From Azolla pinnata (lineage: Eukaryota > Streptophyta > Polypodiopsida > Salviniales > Salviniaceae): a stretch of 64,000 bases of DNA. Below are positions 18,779-34,000 of this stretch, in pieces. How positions within the stretch are numbered: the stretch's first letter is position 1; each line of letters opens with the position of its first letter. The DNA is taken from NCBI GenBank assembly GCA_037176905.1, contig JBBBWG010013334.1, positions 93,681 through 157,680 of the forward strand. The letters are read 5' to 3'. The notes beneath the pieces were generated by a model. That model had not been told where the DNA came from. It did no database searches and saw only the letters and a list, made by a program, of their open reading frames with translations. A program made the position numbers and the translations under genes.

Positions 18779-21700
18779 GGATCAAGTCACCTCCTTACTG
18801 CAGAAGTACCTCGGGAAATATGTCAGAGATATTTCCCAAGAAGCCCTGAGTCTAAGCGTGTGGCAAGGTATGGAAGTTTCTTCCTGGAATTTTCAATCCA
18901 TTTTAGGCAGAGGGAGAAAATCAGTTCTGGAGTGAGGTTGCTTTTATGAACTTAGCCTTGTATGCCAACAACGATGCAAATCTAAGGTCTTTATCGAGTG
19001 CGTATGATTTTGAAACACTTGTTAATCACGAATATTAGTCAATCTACACCTTCAAAACTTTTCTGAGTTTTAACTCCATAATGCAAAATTAAAGGTTTAA
19101 ACGAGTCCTTATAGTAATGAAAATCTTTGTTAGTCGCAAATAATAACAAGTCTAAACATTAGAGACCCTGTTAAACTCTAAAATCAATAATGCAAAACAA
19201 GGTTTTGGACAAGTCCTTATGGTGTTGATATATCCATTAATAGCAAAGGTTAATCGATCTGCACATTGAATTCTATCTTATGTTTGTGGTGGTCTGATTG
19301 AAAGTGCTCCCAACGTTCAACCAATGCTCCCAACGTAGTAATTTATAAAAGTCTATGGCCAGAGAGTCATTTAATCACGAATGGCAATCTGTCTGCACAT
19401 TGAGTTCTTTCAAAGTTTTAATTCAGCAATGCAAGAGTAAGGTTTTAGAGGACTGATTATTGTGTTGGGGATTTCATTAATGACATATATTAATCATTCA
19501 AGAGTTGTTACTCATTCAAGAGTGACTATAGTGTTGAGGATTTCATTACTTAATCGACTCATTCTAGAGTAATTATAGTGTTGAGGATCTCATTACTCAA
19601 CCTATTCATTCAAGATTTTCTTTGTTTTGCAATGGTCTGATCAAAAGTGTTAATAAACATGACTTTCTAAAAATCTGTGGCTGAGTAAAACCGTACAATT
19701 GCCTCAGTAAAGACCGAATAAAACTTCCCTGGATGGTGTACAGTCTCATAGTAAGCTGTGCAGAATTTGTTAACTGTAACCTTAAGTACTAGGTTGATAT
19801 TTCATGTTTGATATTGATTTTTTACAGAGTGTAGCTCTTTACATACTGGTTTCCTTTCTCTGATTGTTTTTATGAGATGTGAATCTGTCGAATATTGCAT
19901 CTCAATCAATGACTCCATTAACGTAAATTATTTCTCATTATTCCAAGGAGATGGTCCGTTTCTTGTTCAATATTTCATTGCACTTTTGAAGGGGGTTTGC
20001 TTTTATTTGGTTGATTGTGTAATTTCTAATGCGTCCATTTCCTCTTCATTATAAGATTCATTGCTCTTTTTCTTCATGATAAGATTCAAGTACTTGAATT
20101 GGGTTCAGAAATCCAAAATTTTACTACATGGTCCACATGCTGATAAATAAATCGCAATGGTGAAGATGATCTCTTTGTCATATGCTTAGGAAACTTGGAA
20201 ACAACTGTCAAAATGATCTTCGTTGTAAAGTATAAATGCCACTTAACAAATTTCCTTCAGATCTTTTTGGATTTAGTCACTATGATAAATTTCCGATTAC
20301 AAGTGTGTGAACCTATGCTTAGCGTGAATTTCTCCAATTGAGCAAATTATCCCACTAGAACCTTTTTCTGTGATAATCGAGCTAAATTACTACAAACGCC
20401 TGGTGATTGTTCGCTTAAGACAATTTAAATGCTCGTACCTCATAGATTTTAAATGATTTTAGGGGATCTCGAGCTTACAAATATGCAGCTGAAGCCAGAA
20501 GCACTTAATGCTTTAAATCTTCCAATCAGAGTGAAAGCAGGGTTCCTGGGATCAGTAACAATAAAGGTGCGTCAAATCTCCATCTATAAGCAGGCTTTGT
20601 GACAGTCTCAATCAGGGTTTTATTTGATAGAATTTTTCTACACATGAAAGGTTCCATGGACTAAGCTAGGAAGTGAACCTGTAGTTGTGCTACTTGACCG
20701 CATTTTTGTACTAGCAGAACCCCAAACAGATGTGGTGTGTAGTACTGATTATATCGATAATCAGGAAGCCAAACGGAAGAAGATCAAGGTGACCAATTAT
20801 CAGGCAGATATCTGAATTCACCTATTTGATTATTTTCAAGTTCTGATGTCTGTCAATATGTCAGGAAACTGAAATAGCTTTGTTGGATGCTAAACTTGGA
20901 GAAAATGATAATACGCCCAGAGTGGTAAAATTTTCTCATAAATTTTGACTCATTCTGGTAAAAGTTCATTTATCTGATTCAATTAGTTTTTACTTTGACG
21001 CATTCCTTGTGAAGTACTACTTTGTATTCTTTATGGACTGAGATATTTGGTTCATATGTCAGAACAATTCGTGGCTAGCTTCATGTATCAACACTATTAT
21101 CGGAAACTTGAAACTTTCTATTACAAACATACATGTCAGATATGAGGATTCGCAAAGGTAAATACATAAACTTGAGGAAAGGAAATTCTGAGTCAAGCAT
21201 GAATGCGTGCTGTATGATATTGACAATGCCTATCCCATGCACTGTATTTTATGTTGGTAGCTGTGTGCGTGTATGCAATATTGATGATCAAATAATGCTT
21301 TCTTAATTTGTGTAACTGCTATAAAGCAATGCTTATGCAATGCATTCAATTTCCAATCTGAATGATCAGACAGTAATCAAACCTTCTGCTGTTATTTTGT
21401 GCACCTAGCAATTCTGGGCACCCCTTTGCAATAGGGTTGACATTGAAGAAACTTGCTGCTGTTACTGTCGATGACAGTGGAAAGGAAACATTTATTCCAA
21501 GAGCACCTTTAGACTCCATTCACAAGGTACTATATCATTGTTATATACAGTAATGTGTTTCCAGTGGAAACTGGATAATCCCTGATGGGGCTGAATTCTT
21601 AATCTAGGCTGGAGAGCTTGAAGGATTGGCTCTGTATTTGGATCCGGAATGTAAGAGTTGGAATCCGAAACAGCCATGGGAGAATTTATCACCATCCCAA

Positions 21701-22007
21701 TGGAGTGAAGTATGGAATATATATTATTTCTTCAAGTTAATCATTGGATATTTTAAAATAATAATTATTTCTCCAAATTACATGGCCTGAAGCATTTTCA
21801 TTGTCTCTTCAGTTGTTTGAACCACATATAGAGGCTTATCCAGGCAGTAATAATAGTGCAGCAGAATCCAAGTGCCATTACTTGCTACAGCCAGTCGGTG
21901 GATCAGCAAATTACAGAAAATTAGGAAGTGGAGATCCAAGGACTGCAGATAAGGAGATGCAAAAGGCTGTTTTCAAATTGCATGATGTTACTCTAAGTGT
22001 TTCGCAG
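18762..22007 (+). other. VPS13: VPS13 segment 1: chorein N-terminal domain, exons 1-8
   Basis: Exons: 18762-18867, 20463-20566, 20651-20788, 20865-20924, 21063-21157, 21409-21526, 21608-21709, 21813-22007 (residues 1-306). Hallmarks are LGKYVRDISQEALSLSVWQG, NMQLKPEALNALNLP, VKAGFLGSVTIKVPW, LLDRIFVLAEP and IHVRYED, the lipid-scooping chorein end conserved from yeast to plants. Intron 1 (18868-20462) is the longest in the gene. Confidence 0.95.
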
Positions 22008-25000
22008 GTATTCGTTTATCATATTACTTTTAGCTTATTACCAGTGGGGTTTTGACATAATAGTGATAACGAGGATTCTATTTTTGTGTTTGAGTTTTTA
22101 GTTCAAAAATAAAAAAGTTTATAGTGAGTACCTTATGAAATTCGTAGTAAAATTAGTAAATATTTTATGACACCTAACTGTCATCATACAGAATGTAAGA
22201 TACTGAAAGGAGTTATTGATTCGTTTTGTGTTTTTAGTTTATAGTCCAAAAGTAAAAAAGTTTATAACAAGTATCTTACGAAATATGTAGTAAAATTAGT
22301 AAATATTTATGACCCTAATTGTCATAATACAGAATGCAAGATACTGATTTTTGTTTATGCAGACACAGTACCAGGATATGTTAAAACTGGCTGAAAATTT
22401 TAGCAGTTATAGGAAGCGTCAACAATATGCAGGGTTTAGACCTGCCAGAAAAGTAAATGAAGATGCAAAATCATGGTGGAAATATGCATACAGAGTGACA
22501 GTTGATCAAATCACAAAAGCCAGGTCTAGCGATTGCTTAGTGTTCTCATTATGATCACGTGGGTATATTAAATGATACATGTAGTTCTTTAACTGGAATT
22601 CATCCTTTGCAGTGGGCGATTTTCTTGGAAAAGAATTGTACGCTTTGCTCGTCTACGTAAGAAATATTTGTCTATATACATAAAATGCCTGCAGTCCAAT
22701 CCTAAATTGGTAACATGTCATGAGAACAAGGAGATTCAAGAGCTCGAAAGTGATCTTGATGTTGATGTTGCTGTTCAATGGAGGTTAGTAAGTTCTCATG
22801 TTTTGCTGTTTTTGGTGAATTTATATTGTAGGAGGCGTGCATATATTCAAAGATGGTGCCCATTTTCTATTTTCTGTTTGATGAGATATGTTTGATTTGC
22901 AGAATGTTGGCACATTCATATGTTGACAGAAGCAGGCATGATGAGGATGGAAGACGGAAACAGTCAACAGGTGGTTGGTGGTCCTTTTTATGGTAAATTT
23001 GATAGCAAAACATAATGGGAACAAATTTTTGTCATGTGTAAACTATAAAGCTAAAGTATTGACTAGATTTTCTACATCATAGGGGAAGCCAGTCTTCAGA
23101 TGATCCCAATGAACCGAGGGCCTTCACTGAAGAAGATTGGCAGCAGATCAATCAGGTTATAGGGTATGAAGAAGGCAAAGAAAGTTCTATCCTTCCAGGT
23201 CATGATCCACCTGACATGCTTCATACAGTATTGGAAATACAGATGGAACATAATGCTACAAAAATTCTGGATGAGAACTGTAGAAATATCATAGTATTGT
23301 CTGCTGAAGACATGAAATGCAGTGCTAAAATTTATGGGGAAATGAAGATTATAGATTTTAAACTTGGATCATACCAAGTGTCTTCACCTGAAGGCCTGCT
23401 AGCAGAGGTACAACATCAGATCTGATCTTTTTAATAAATATTTTTGTCTTTTTCATTTCTTATTTTTCGTATAGAGCGAAGCTCAAAAAGAAGCTGTGGG
23501 TGGACAATTCATTCTTCAACCGCTGGGAAAGAATCTAGATTGGAGTCTATGTGCAAAGGCATCCCCATGCTATATATCTGTGAGTTAAAAAGATGGTCAT
23601 AATAAGTTCCACGAGAATATTTTTCATTGTGCAGTAGTTGAAAATTTATGCCAAGCTCTCCAGTCCTGCTGGGGTTTCACAGAAGTCCCGTGCTAACTTA
23701 GTAAGAATGCCGTTAATCCTTTTAATAATGGAAAGGAGTTATGATCAACAAAAACGAGTCCTAGAAAGAAACAAAATTGTAAACAGTCAGTTACATTATT
23801 ATACATACACGTCTACAACTGACATACACGTCTACTCCATATAGACATCCCTTAAAAATTCTGGTTTGATCTTATTTGGGATTTTCCATTTTGTTTGGTT
23901 TATAAAGCTTGGATGCTATAAAGTTTCCACACAATTTCTTTTAAGGATATTTCTAGAGTAGTTATTCTACGAGAATTCAATTCTGGTTGTAATCTGCTAT
24001 TATAATACTCTCGAGCCAATGATTTGAATGTCCTTATTTATTGGGTCTTATTATGACAGTATCTGAAGGCAAGTATAGATGAAGTGATACATTTTTTCCA
24101 AAATCGTGACGCGATCAGCCAAACAATTGCACTAGAAGCTGCAGCTGCTCTACAGGTACTTTGAGGTCTAAAATGTTCTTCTGTGCATATTATATAAGAT
24201 CAAGGTCATTCTTTATGGTTGATCTGTAGGCGACTTTTGATGAAATGGCACGCAATGCTCAACAGCAGCTCAATGAAGCCTTAAAGCAAAAACCCCGGTA
24301 TAGTGCATAAAAACTTTTGGGAATATCTATTCAATTTGTACATTGAAATATAGCTAACTCTTTGATCATTTCACTTGTAGGTTCTCGGTGCAGCTTGATA
24401 TTGCAGCACCAAAAATCATCATACTTTCCGACTTCTATCCTGATGGTAAACAGCAAAGTAAACTTTTGCTTGATCTGGGGCATCTAACCCTGCAAACGGA
24501 GGTAGTCATACCACTCTATTACTTGTAGCACAGATACGTACCTAGTTGAGGTAACTGACATGTTGGTGGTGCCCTTATTATCAGGAGGCAAAAGTGGCAG
24601 AGTCTAATGAAGGGATTGATCTGTATATTTGTTTCAAGCTTAGTCTAACCGATGTCCAAGCATTTTTGGTTGATGGGATATTTGATTGGAGAGAGCATTA
24701 TTATGTTTCCAATGGAAGTACTGGAGATAAAAAGTTCCAAGCATCCAATTCATATCTTCCTGTCCTTGAGAAATGTGGGATAACTATGGCATTGCAACAG
24801 GTTAGTCACATTTTAGGATGGTACTTGTGAGCTTGTTAGAAAATTTTTGAAGTGGCACAGGTAAGTCCCATTGTCAGATCGTTGTCCAAACATCATACCA
24901 TGTACTAATATTTTGTGAATTGTATGTTCATTTCAGATATATGTACCTCATCCAGATTATCCAGCAACCAGAATATCTGTGAGGTTGCCGTCACTTGGAT

Positions 25001-28000
25001 TTCATCTTTCACCAGCTCGATTCCATCGACTCATGCAGATTCTAAAAGTGTTCCAAGACAGCTCATCAGATGAACAAGGATCATTGTTCCGGCCTTGGGA
25101 CCCTGCTGACTTTGAAGGAGAAGTATCTGTACTAGTGTGGAAGGTAGTCCTCATGGGTTTTAATCTCTATATCATACTTAAGATGCATTTGTTCATGTAT
25201 TTTTGTTGTGGGTAGGGAGTTGGAAACAGAGAAGCCGTGTGGCAGCAGCAATATGCTGCATTAGCTGGTCCTTTCCTGTACATTCTTGAATCTTCATCAG
25301 CTTCCGTGTCTAAACGAAGACTTGGGTAAGATTGTCAAGGTGTTGTAAATTACTTAAATGGTATAATATGATTTACTAAGATGTTTGAATGGTCCAGCCT
25401 ATTTGGGAAACAAGTACATCTAGTGTCCCCTGAGTATATTGGAGGAGTGCAAAATGTTCTAGCTGTGTGTGATGCAGGAAGTTTTAATAGCAAGGTGAGA
25501 TGTTATTAACTCATACACATCCAGTTTAAGGAGCGAGAATTGCTCTGAACATTTTTGTGCTGATGAATTGCTTCTCTTGCTAGATGATGGAGTCATTGAG
25601 CACATTATTACTGCGTTTTGGCTCTGATGAGTCCTTAGAAACTTGGAAAGGACGCATTCAGGGAGCTATATACCAATCATCGGTAAGAAGCAGTCTCTAA
25701 TAGAAAGTTACCAGTTCTGACAATCCTCAACAAATGCATTTGCTTCTATACAAAGATTTTTTTTGTTATGCTATTATTTAATTGAACTTGGCCCATAAAT
25801 TAACAACTGCATGTGCTTCAATATGAAGATTTTTCTTTATTATGCTATTATTCAATTGAACTTGGCCCCTAAATACCTTTTATTCCTGAAATATGGTGCA
25901 TACTTTACTTTTTCCCATATATAGGTCCTTTATATTACTAAGAATTTACACAATTAGGCAATTGAAATGCACAGCACCATTTCCATCACATATTGTCCCC
26001 CTAAGAGTGTGAATTCTCTCCATCTCAGCAGGAGCCTCCGTTTTAGCCTCAAACACACTTACCAGCATCTAACCTTCATATGAACCAATTTTCTTGGCTG
26101 TTGCAACAGCATATCCAATTTTCTCTGTCGGGTGGTGTTTTTTTAATATACTTTCATATTCAAGAGGCTTGGATCCTAGAAAACAGGCGAATTTTGTTCA
26201 GTGGTTTTGCTGATTTGAATCTCCATTGATATACAGAGATCAACTAATCTATTTCCTAAGCTTACATTGTGCAATTGCAATGTCAATGGAAAGTGTGGTG
26301 AATGTCTTGCATTCATATGGTGATGTTGCTAGCATCACTGTTCTACAAGTTCTTAGACCTAAAAACATAAAATATTCCATGAATTATTATAATTGTTACT
26401 TGCACCAAATTCAAACTGGATGTGCAATTTACTTCACTAGGAAGGTAATCAAACAAGCAGCCTAATGTAAAATCTTGATAAATGACTCCTTCAGATATAT
26501 GTTCTTCCAACTATTTTTTGTTTTCTATTTCTTTTCCGTATGTTATTGTGTTGAATACATCTTGTTTCATAATTTTTTCTTTCATATGTTTGGTCCTGAC
26601 AGAACGGACTGGTCTTTGTAATCTTGAGGGAAAGAAAGGTTTGTTATCTTATAATGTCAGAAAGGCTTGTTTGACTGAGGTCTGAGGATTACAGCTTACA
26701 TTCTAGTATTGCTTTGGGGGACAATGGACTAAAATGTATGTCAACTGATTTTAATAGTTGGCAAAGGTGGTTGAGACATGAGGAATAACAAATTCAACAT
26801 TGTAACTGAAATTGTGTATTTTTTGTTAGATTGGTGATTAATTGTCTTCGATCACAATTTGCACTTGAGCTGGTTTTTATTTGTGGTTTTATGCCATGTA
26901 GTCTCCGGTAGCTGTTAGTGGAACTTTGGCATCTGAAATAAACCAAGCTTCTGAAAAGGAGGCATATCGAAGCACTGTTTTGGATTCATCTGAGAAGGAG
27001 GTTTTTTTCCTAGTTGGAGCTTTAGACGAACTGAAGATTGTTATTAGCAGTGGACCTATAGTAAGAGAATATACTTAAATATGAGATTTGAGCTATTATT
27101 CGAGTCTTTTTATGTAGCTAACTAAGAACTCTTAATATTTTCTTGAAGGGAATACAAAAATCAAAAGAGCATCTACTTCTGGTAACCGAGAAGCCATTAC
27201 TAGAGTTACGAGCTTCTGGCAGTAAGGTAAAATTGCTTATGGAGCCAGACTTGTAGAAGTGGCACTGCTTTGTAACATGATTGTAATTGGCCACTTGGTT
27301 GCTTTCTCCAGGTAGAGTTTTCCATGAGGAAGCATGATATGGCAATTGGGGCCATATTGCAGTCATTGGAAGTTGAAGATAAATATTTTAGGAAGGGAGA
27401 TTCCAAGCACTACTATTTGGCTTGCTCTGATATAGTGGAACCGAAACTGGATGAAGGAATTTCTGAAGCAGGAAATTCATCAGAACATATGAAGGATGAA
27501 ACTTTTTTTGATTCCCAAGGCGAGTTAGGGGAGGGAGTTCTGCAATGTCGGAATCGATCTGGAAGTATGTCAGTATTTTATGATGCAACTGAGTTGGATC
27601 CAGAAGAGCTTAGCCTAACAGATCCTCCAGATTTTGTTCGGATTCCCACTTTGCTACCAGATCCAAGTGGTCCATATGAGAAATACCCGGAGGATAAAAG
27701 ACAAGAGAGCTTTGTAAAAGCTCAAGTCACCTTATTTTCCTTGGATTCACCTGCATATAGACACATCGATAAACAGGTATTTGCAGGCCCTGTTTCTCAT
27801 TTTTATGCTGGATAGTATTACATGTGGGTTTTTAAACTTCTCTTCTTGTGATCCATAGATAATGGTTTCATTGGCAACACTACGTTTTTTCTGCATCAGA
27901 CCTACAATCATGGCACTGCTGAACTTTACGGATGCAATAACAACAGACATACTGGAACCTACTCCAAGAGAAGACTCTATGTCCACGAAACCCATCACTG

Positions 28001-31000
28001 ATGATAATGAGGCATCACAACCTTTATTAGATCATAAAGACTCCATCGTCAAGGGGCTGCTTGGATCTGGAAAAGAACGGACATTATTCTCTCTAATGCT
28101 CAACATGCATCATGCTGTGTTTATACTGAACGCTGATAATGGTAGCCAGATAGCAAGCTTGGCTCAAGAAAACATGAACTGCAATATCAAGGTGACTCTC
28201 TAGGTCTTGCCTGTGTTTCACCTTTAAAAGAATTTGAACAGTAATATCAATCTTTTTTTTAATGCATTCATGGTCTCTTTGGCTTCTTGAAGAATTAATA
28301 CGATCATTTTTGTCATATTCAATAGGTTTTTCTGGGTTCTATAGCTAAACTTTCTTTCATTCATTTCTTAATATTCTCATTGTTGTTCAATGTTATTTTG
28401 TTAATGTTTGTAGCTCTAATCTCTACTTTATTAATCTGTACGTTTAAAACGTTTAATTTTCTGTGGTTATAATTTTACCGATTCCTTGAAGGGTCTACAT
28501 TACATTAGGTGAGAGAAATTTGTTGTGTAAGTAGATCGCATTCAGCGTTGTTGCTGATAAATTTAACCATTCTGTCACAAGATGGTGCTCCTATCACTCT
28601 GGGAATTCTCCTTTTGGAATTTACCATTGATAAGAGTTTTCCTTTTTTTAATTTATTCATTTGGGTTCTTTTGGTTGCGTGGGAACCTGTGTGCACTAGT
28701 TTTTATGGTTTCTGCCTTCCATTTTAGAACAAAGATATTATGTGTTTTAGTTGTTTCTTATGTCCTGGGGCGCCATTGATTTCTTTTTGTGCTATTATAT
28801 AGGTCTTTCCATCTTCCTTTTCTGTATCTGCCGCCCTTGGAAATCTAAGAATATCAGATGGTAGCCTGGATGCCAAACATCCATACAATTTTATTTGCAA
28901 CACTCGAAACCCAGAAAGCTCATCCTTTGTTGAGGTAACTTAGATATTATTTTATTGTTTTCTGATACTTGCATTTACTCATTTTTTATTAAACTCTTAT
29001 GTTTAGCAATGTGTAAGGTCCGCAGCTATGTTGTTCGGAGCAAGATATCTTGCAGTAGTTGAATTGAAGGCTTTTGAGCCATTTAGCTTCTAGTATAGTC
29101 TATGTGAATATAACAACACTTTCCTGATCTTTTTATTAGATGGAGTTTTGCTCCTTCAATAAGGATGACAATGATTATGAAGGTTATGAGTATAGCCTTG
29201 TAGGAAAATTCTCAGAGATCCGCTTTGTGTACTTAAATCGCTTCATCCAGGAGGTATATGTTATTCATGAAAAGTGTTTGATTTCCTCATATATGCTAGT
29301 GCGTAAATAATTTTTTTTTGCATAGATCTCGGCTTATTTTATGGGTTTGGCTCCACAAAACGCTGGAAATATTGTCAAAGTCAACAATAAAGGCACTGAT
29401 GTTGAGAAGATTTTTACACAGTCTGAAGTAGAAGGATCGCCAGCAATAAAGTTTGATATTTCTCTTACAAAGCCAATACTGATTATGCCTCGAGATACAA
29501 ATAGTATTGAGTACGTGCATTGGGCTTTTTTCTCATTATCAATTAGCGTTTCTATTTTTGACTGATTTTATATAGTAGTCGGTCTAAGCAAACAAAGCAT
29601 ATTAGCCATGCAGGACATTATGAAGGATTACTGCACATTTAACACTGTTCCAGTTCATTATTGGAATGGGAAGCTGTAGTTGTGTAGCATTCTATTATTT
29701 TAGATTTTGATGTTCAGGGTTCAAATGTATTTCAGCTTTTTGGAGCTGGATGTTTTACACATCAAAGTAACGAACTTTGTAAGGTGGATTGGTGGTGGGC
29801 AAGCAGATTCCACAGCTGTACGCTTGGATACCATAACATTGCATGTAATGTAATTTTCCAGTTAATGTAGAAAAGTGAATTCAATCATTTCCTTTGCTAT
29901 GTTTTTTTAACAAGGAGGTTAAGCAGTTCTTGCTATTGCTGAGTCAGTCATTTACTTCATGTCTTTTTTCGTGGTCAGATAGAAGACATACACTTATATG
30001 TAGGTCTTCATGGTACATCAGGGCAAGGGATTATAAAGAAAGCCAATGGATTATCATTAACAGTCACAAGGTCATTAAGAGATTTATGGCATCAGGTTCC
30101 TGCTATTGATGCATCAGTAAAGGTATGTGGCAGATTCCTATGATTCTATTTTTTAATAATGTAACAGTATGCTGTTGACATGAGGGAGTGGCATTTTGTA
30201 GATAGAGGAGCTGAAGGCAGATATATCTGATAAAGAATATGAAGTAATCACCGAGTGTGCACTTAGTAACATATCCGAAAAGGCAAACTTACCCCCAGCA
30301 ATTTTATTACCAGATTCAGATTCCATTACAGTGAAAGAACAGAGAATGGAAGTGAACACACAGGTGACTGGGACTGAAATCGAGGAAAAAGGTGAATTTT
30401 CTAGAGAAAATTCAAGAGATGTAATCTGGACGACCATTACGGTAACTGTGGAAGTAAATTTGGTGGAACTTAGCTTGTTTAAAGGAACTGCAAGGGAGCA
30501 GCAATTGGCAACCGCTCAGGTAACTGCAAGATCATGCATATGCATTTTTATACAAGCACACGCACTAATCATACACAGTAGACAGATCTACACACATACA
30601 CCCCTTCCAGGCCATGTAGGGGCGTCGGATTGTCACAATTTGTGAAATGTTCTTGGAAAATTGTAAACCAAAATAATAATAGAAAATAATATACAAACTG
30701 CCAAGTTCAGATGTAAATTTTGTGTGGATTGATAAATGTTTTTGTGTTTGTGTGTATGCATGTCCGTATGCTTATATAGCTTAAGAATTTCATCCAAATT
30801 CAGGTGTAAATAAGTTTTAGACACACCAAGTATGCGTCTGTAAGTCATAGTCCTTATGTTCATGTTGTAACATTTGAACAATAAAAAATGATACTTTGCT
30901 AAAACAGTATTTTCTGGAGCATATATTGATGTTGCATATTCCTATTATATGAGAAGCTTAAATGTATATCTTGTTCTTATTTGCGTACATGAGATGGTCG

Positions 31001-34000
31001 GTAATATTCATTATACATTGGCCCCTCACATAGTGTTCGTTTGATGTTGGTGGATATCTGTGAAAAGTAGATGAATTTCATGTTCTTATAGCATCAGCTA
31101 GCCACTAACTCGTTACAAACAGTATAATAACAATATTGCCAAACATTATGGTCATTAATACTTAAGCATCTAGTATGGTGTTTGCTGGAGCATATATTAA
31201 TGTTATCATGTTTCCATTTATGGTAATATATGCAGTTGAACGGAGTGTGGATCGCATTTCAATCTAATTCAATCGATGAATCTGACATCATGGCATCTTT
31301 AAACTCCCTGACCTTGAAGGATGATCGTGAAGGGACAGATCCGGTTCTGGCATATATGATTGGGAAGTCTGAGGACATGGAATATCATGTAAAAGACCAG
31401 TTGTCTGAGGAAGTTATATTATTTGGTTCATTTGGTAATGTTGAAAGTGCAAGTCCTATGAGCATGCTTGTGATCGATGCAAAACTTAGCTCTACAATGC
31501 AGATGGTCTCATTGCGTATACAGCAGCTTAAACTGCTGGTTGCTGTAGATTTTTTGCTTGCGATAGCTGAGTTTTTTGTGCCATCTCTTCTTTCCAAGGG
31601 TTTTGATTCTAAGGAGCAAGAAGAGGATTTAGCGGATTTTCAGGTTGGGGTTTACCTGGACCAGCCAATGTTTAGACAAGCAAACAGAGAGATGTTCCTA
31701 TCACCAAGAAGACCTCTTATAGTTGACTGCTTTTCAATTGATGAGTATATTTATGATGGTGGAGGGGGGTTCATATGCCTGCAGAATGAAGATGGAGAAA
31801 CTCTGAAAGAAATGCCTTCTGGGCCTTGCATTCTCATAGGAAGTGGAAAGTACATAAGATTCAAGAATGTCACAATTAAGGCAAGTATATTGCTGGGTTG
31901 TTCCTTTCACTGATACTAATGTGATGTTTTTGTTTCTTTTATTTAATATTCCAAATGAATGTGCGTGCTATGTCCAAGAGGAGTTTGTGATTCGCCCACT
32001 CTAGTGTGTGGGTCCTTGTCAATGGGGGAACTATAGGATATCACCTTAAAAAGTTCGAGGGAATAAATAGCCTGAGTAGGATAATCATTTGTCTTATGAG
32101 TTAACGGTTTCTAGGGCTATTGTATACCATTTCCTGGGGTTGATAACCTCTGAAGGCCTTGAGTCCATCTTGCAAAGTAATTGTTGGAAGGTTGGAGATG
32201 CCTCAATCAGTTCATAAAAAAAAAGGAAAAAACGAATTTCTGTGCTTCCGAGCTCATTGTACTATGATGACAGCATAGTTGCAGCTAGATTTGGTCATTT
32301 CAGCTTTTTAATATAGTAATGGTAAAGAAAGCTGATCACCTATGTTCATATGTATCAGTCAGGAGAGCTCCTTGATTCATGCATCCTTCTGGGGAGTAAA
32401 AGTCGCTATTCAGTTCTGGAGTCCGATGGAGTTTTCTTGCTACCACTTTCGCCTATTTCAAATGATGAACCAAACATCCAGAAGGCTGTGCAAATGGAGC
32501 AGTACCCTCCAAGGGAGATGATGTTTGATCTTCAGGTAACCGTGTGATAGCATTAGTTCTTTTTTGTTCCTTGTTCAACCCATTTTACAAATTTGGGATA
32601 CCTTTATATACCTCGGTTAGGTAATCACCTGGCTGCATTGTTTTTGGTTTCTGATGTTAGATGTAATTTTTCAAATTTGTTGTATTCCATATTCGTTGCT
32701 GTTGTTTCCAGTAAGACACATTATGTTTTGGAACTTGAATGAAAGTGAATGTGGTACTGGATAGTGTTGGATAAGAATGAAATAGAGGAATGATTCTGAC
32801 AATTACGTTACTTCAAGATTTAGAAAATATGGTTTATATGTGCATAAATATGGATATTTATGTGGACAATGCACAGAATCCTAATTATAGAATTCCCAAG
32901 GACGTTCATAGAATTTTGAGAGAAATCTGATTAATATTTCCAGGCAATTGGATTGGAGCTAACTTTTTATGATAGTGGAAGTCAGTTTCAAATGGTACAG
33001 ATGATAGAGAGGCTTATTCGTGCTAAAGTAGATGTGTTTTCAAGGTAACATTGTTACTTGAGGTAGTCTTTATTTCTTCCCTTGATTGATATCTATGATT
33101 TAATGTATTTGTCTATTTCTAGGTTTTCTTTGAAGGGTAGTGACATGGAATTAAATGCAAAATTAAGAAGCTTATCATTAGATGCAAGCAGTGGTCTCCG
33201 TGTGATTGAACCAGTTGATGCTGAAGTGAACTACTCATCTGTGTCTGGAAAACAAGAGTTTCATATAATGCTATCCAATCTATTTGCGAATTTGTCGTTC
33301 AGTGTTCTGCAGCTAATTTTGAGATTGCAAGAAGATATTTCATCTTTTCTGCGCATTACAGCGAGGCAAACTACTATTCGTTGTTATCAGTTTGACAAGA
33401 TTTGGACTGGTGAATGTGAGTAAATTGAAATGCTTTATCCAAGTAAATTTAATCCCAGTATCAAGGTTATAATTTTGTTTGGAATTTCCAGCAAGCTCAA
33501 GAGACCAAAATGTCACATTTTGGCGTGCTCGTCCTCCCCCTGGATTCGCCATTCTTGGTGACTGTATAACACCCTCGTAAGATACACTGATCAATGCGTT
33601 TCTTCTTGTGATGCTCTCAATGATGTATTCAGCTGCCGATCAGGTTCTTTTATTCTTATGATGCTTGGCCTGGTGATTTTTAGGGATGAACCTCTAAGTA
33701 AAGGGGTTCTTGCTGTCAACATGAGCTTGGGCTGGTTTAAGAGACCTACAGATTTTGAGAAAGTTTGGTCATCTGAAGGTGGCGATTCGGTTACTGGCTG
33801 TTCCATATGGAAACCAATCTGTCCAACTGGATATGTGTCTTTGGGCTGTGTTGCCATGCAAGGAGTTGATCCACCTCCACGCTCTTCCGTTGCATGTGTG
33901 AAGGAACGGGTTGTGACATCTTCATCGTGGATGGACTGCATTCTGTTTGAGAGGTTTCTTTCTGCTAACCCTATGCTCGTACTTGTTTTTCTATGGATTA

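Noticed and set aside
33416-33421. Alternative donor GTAAAT at 33420 for VPS13 exon 35
   Set aside because: It puts exon 36 out of frame and destroys the conserved FWRARPPPG block; the GTGAGT donor at 33416 is correct.
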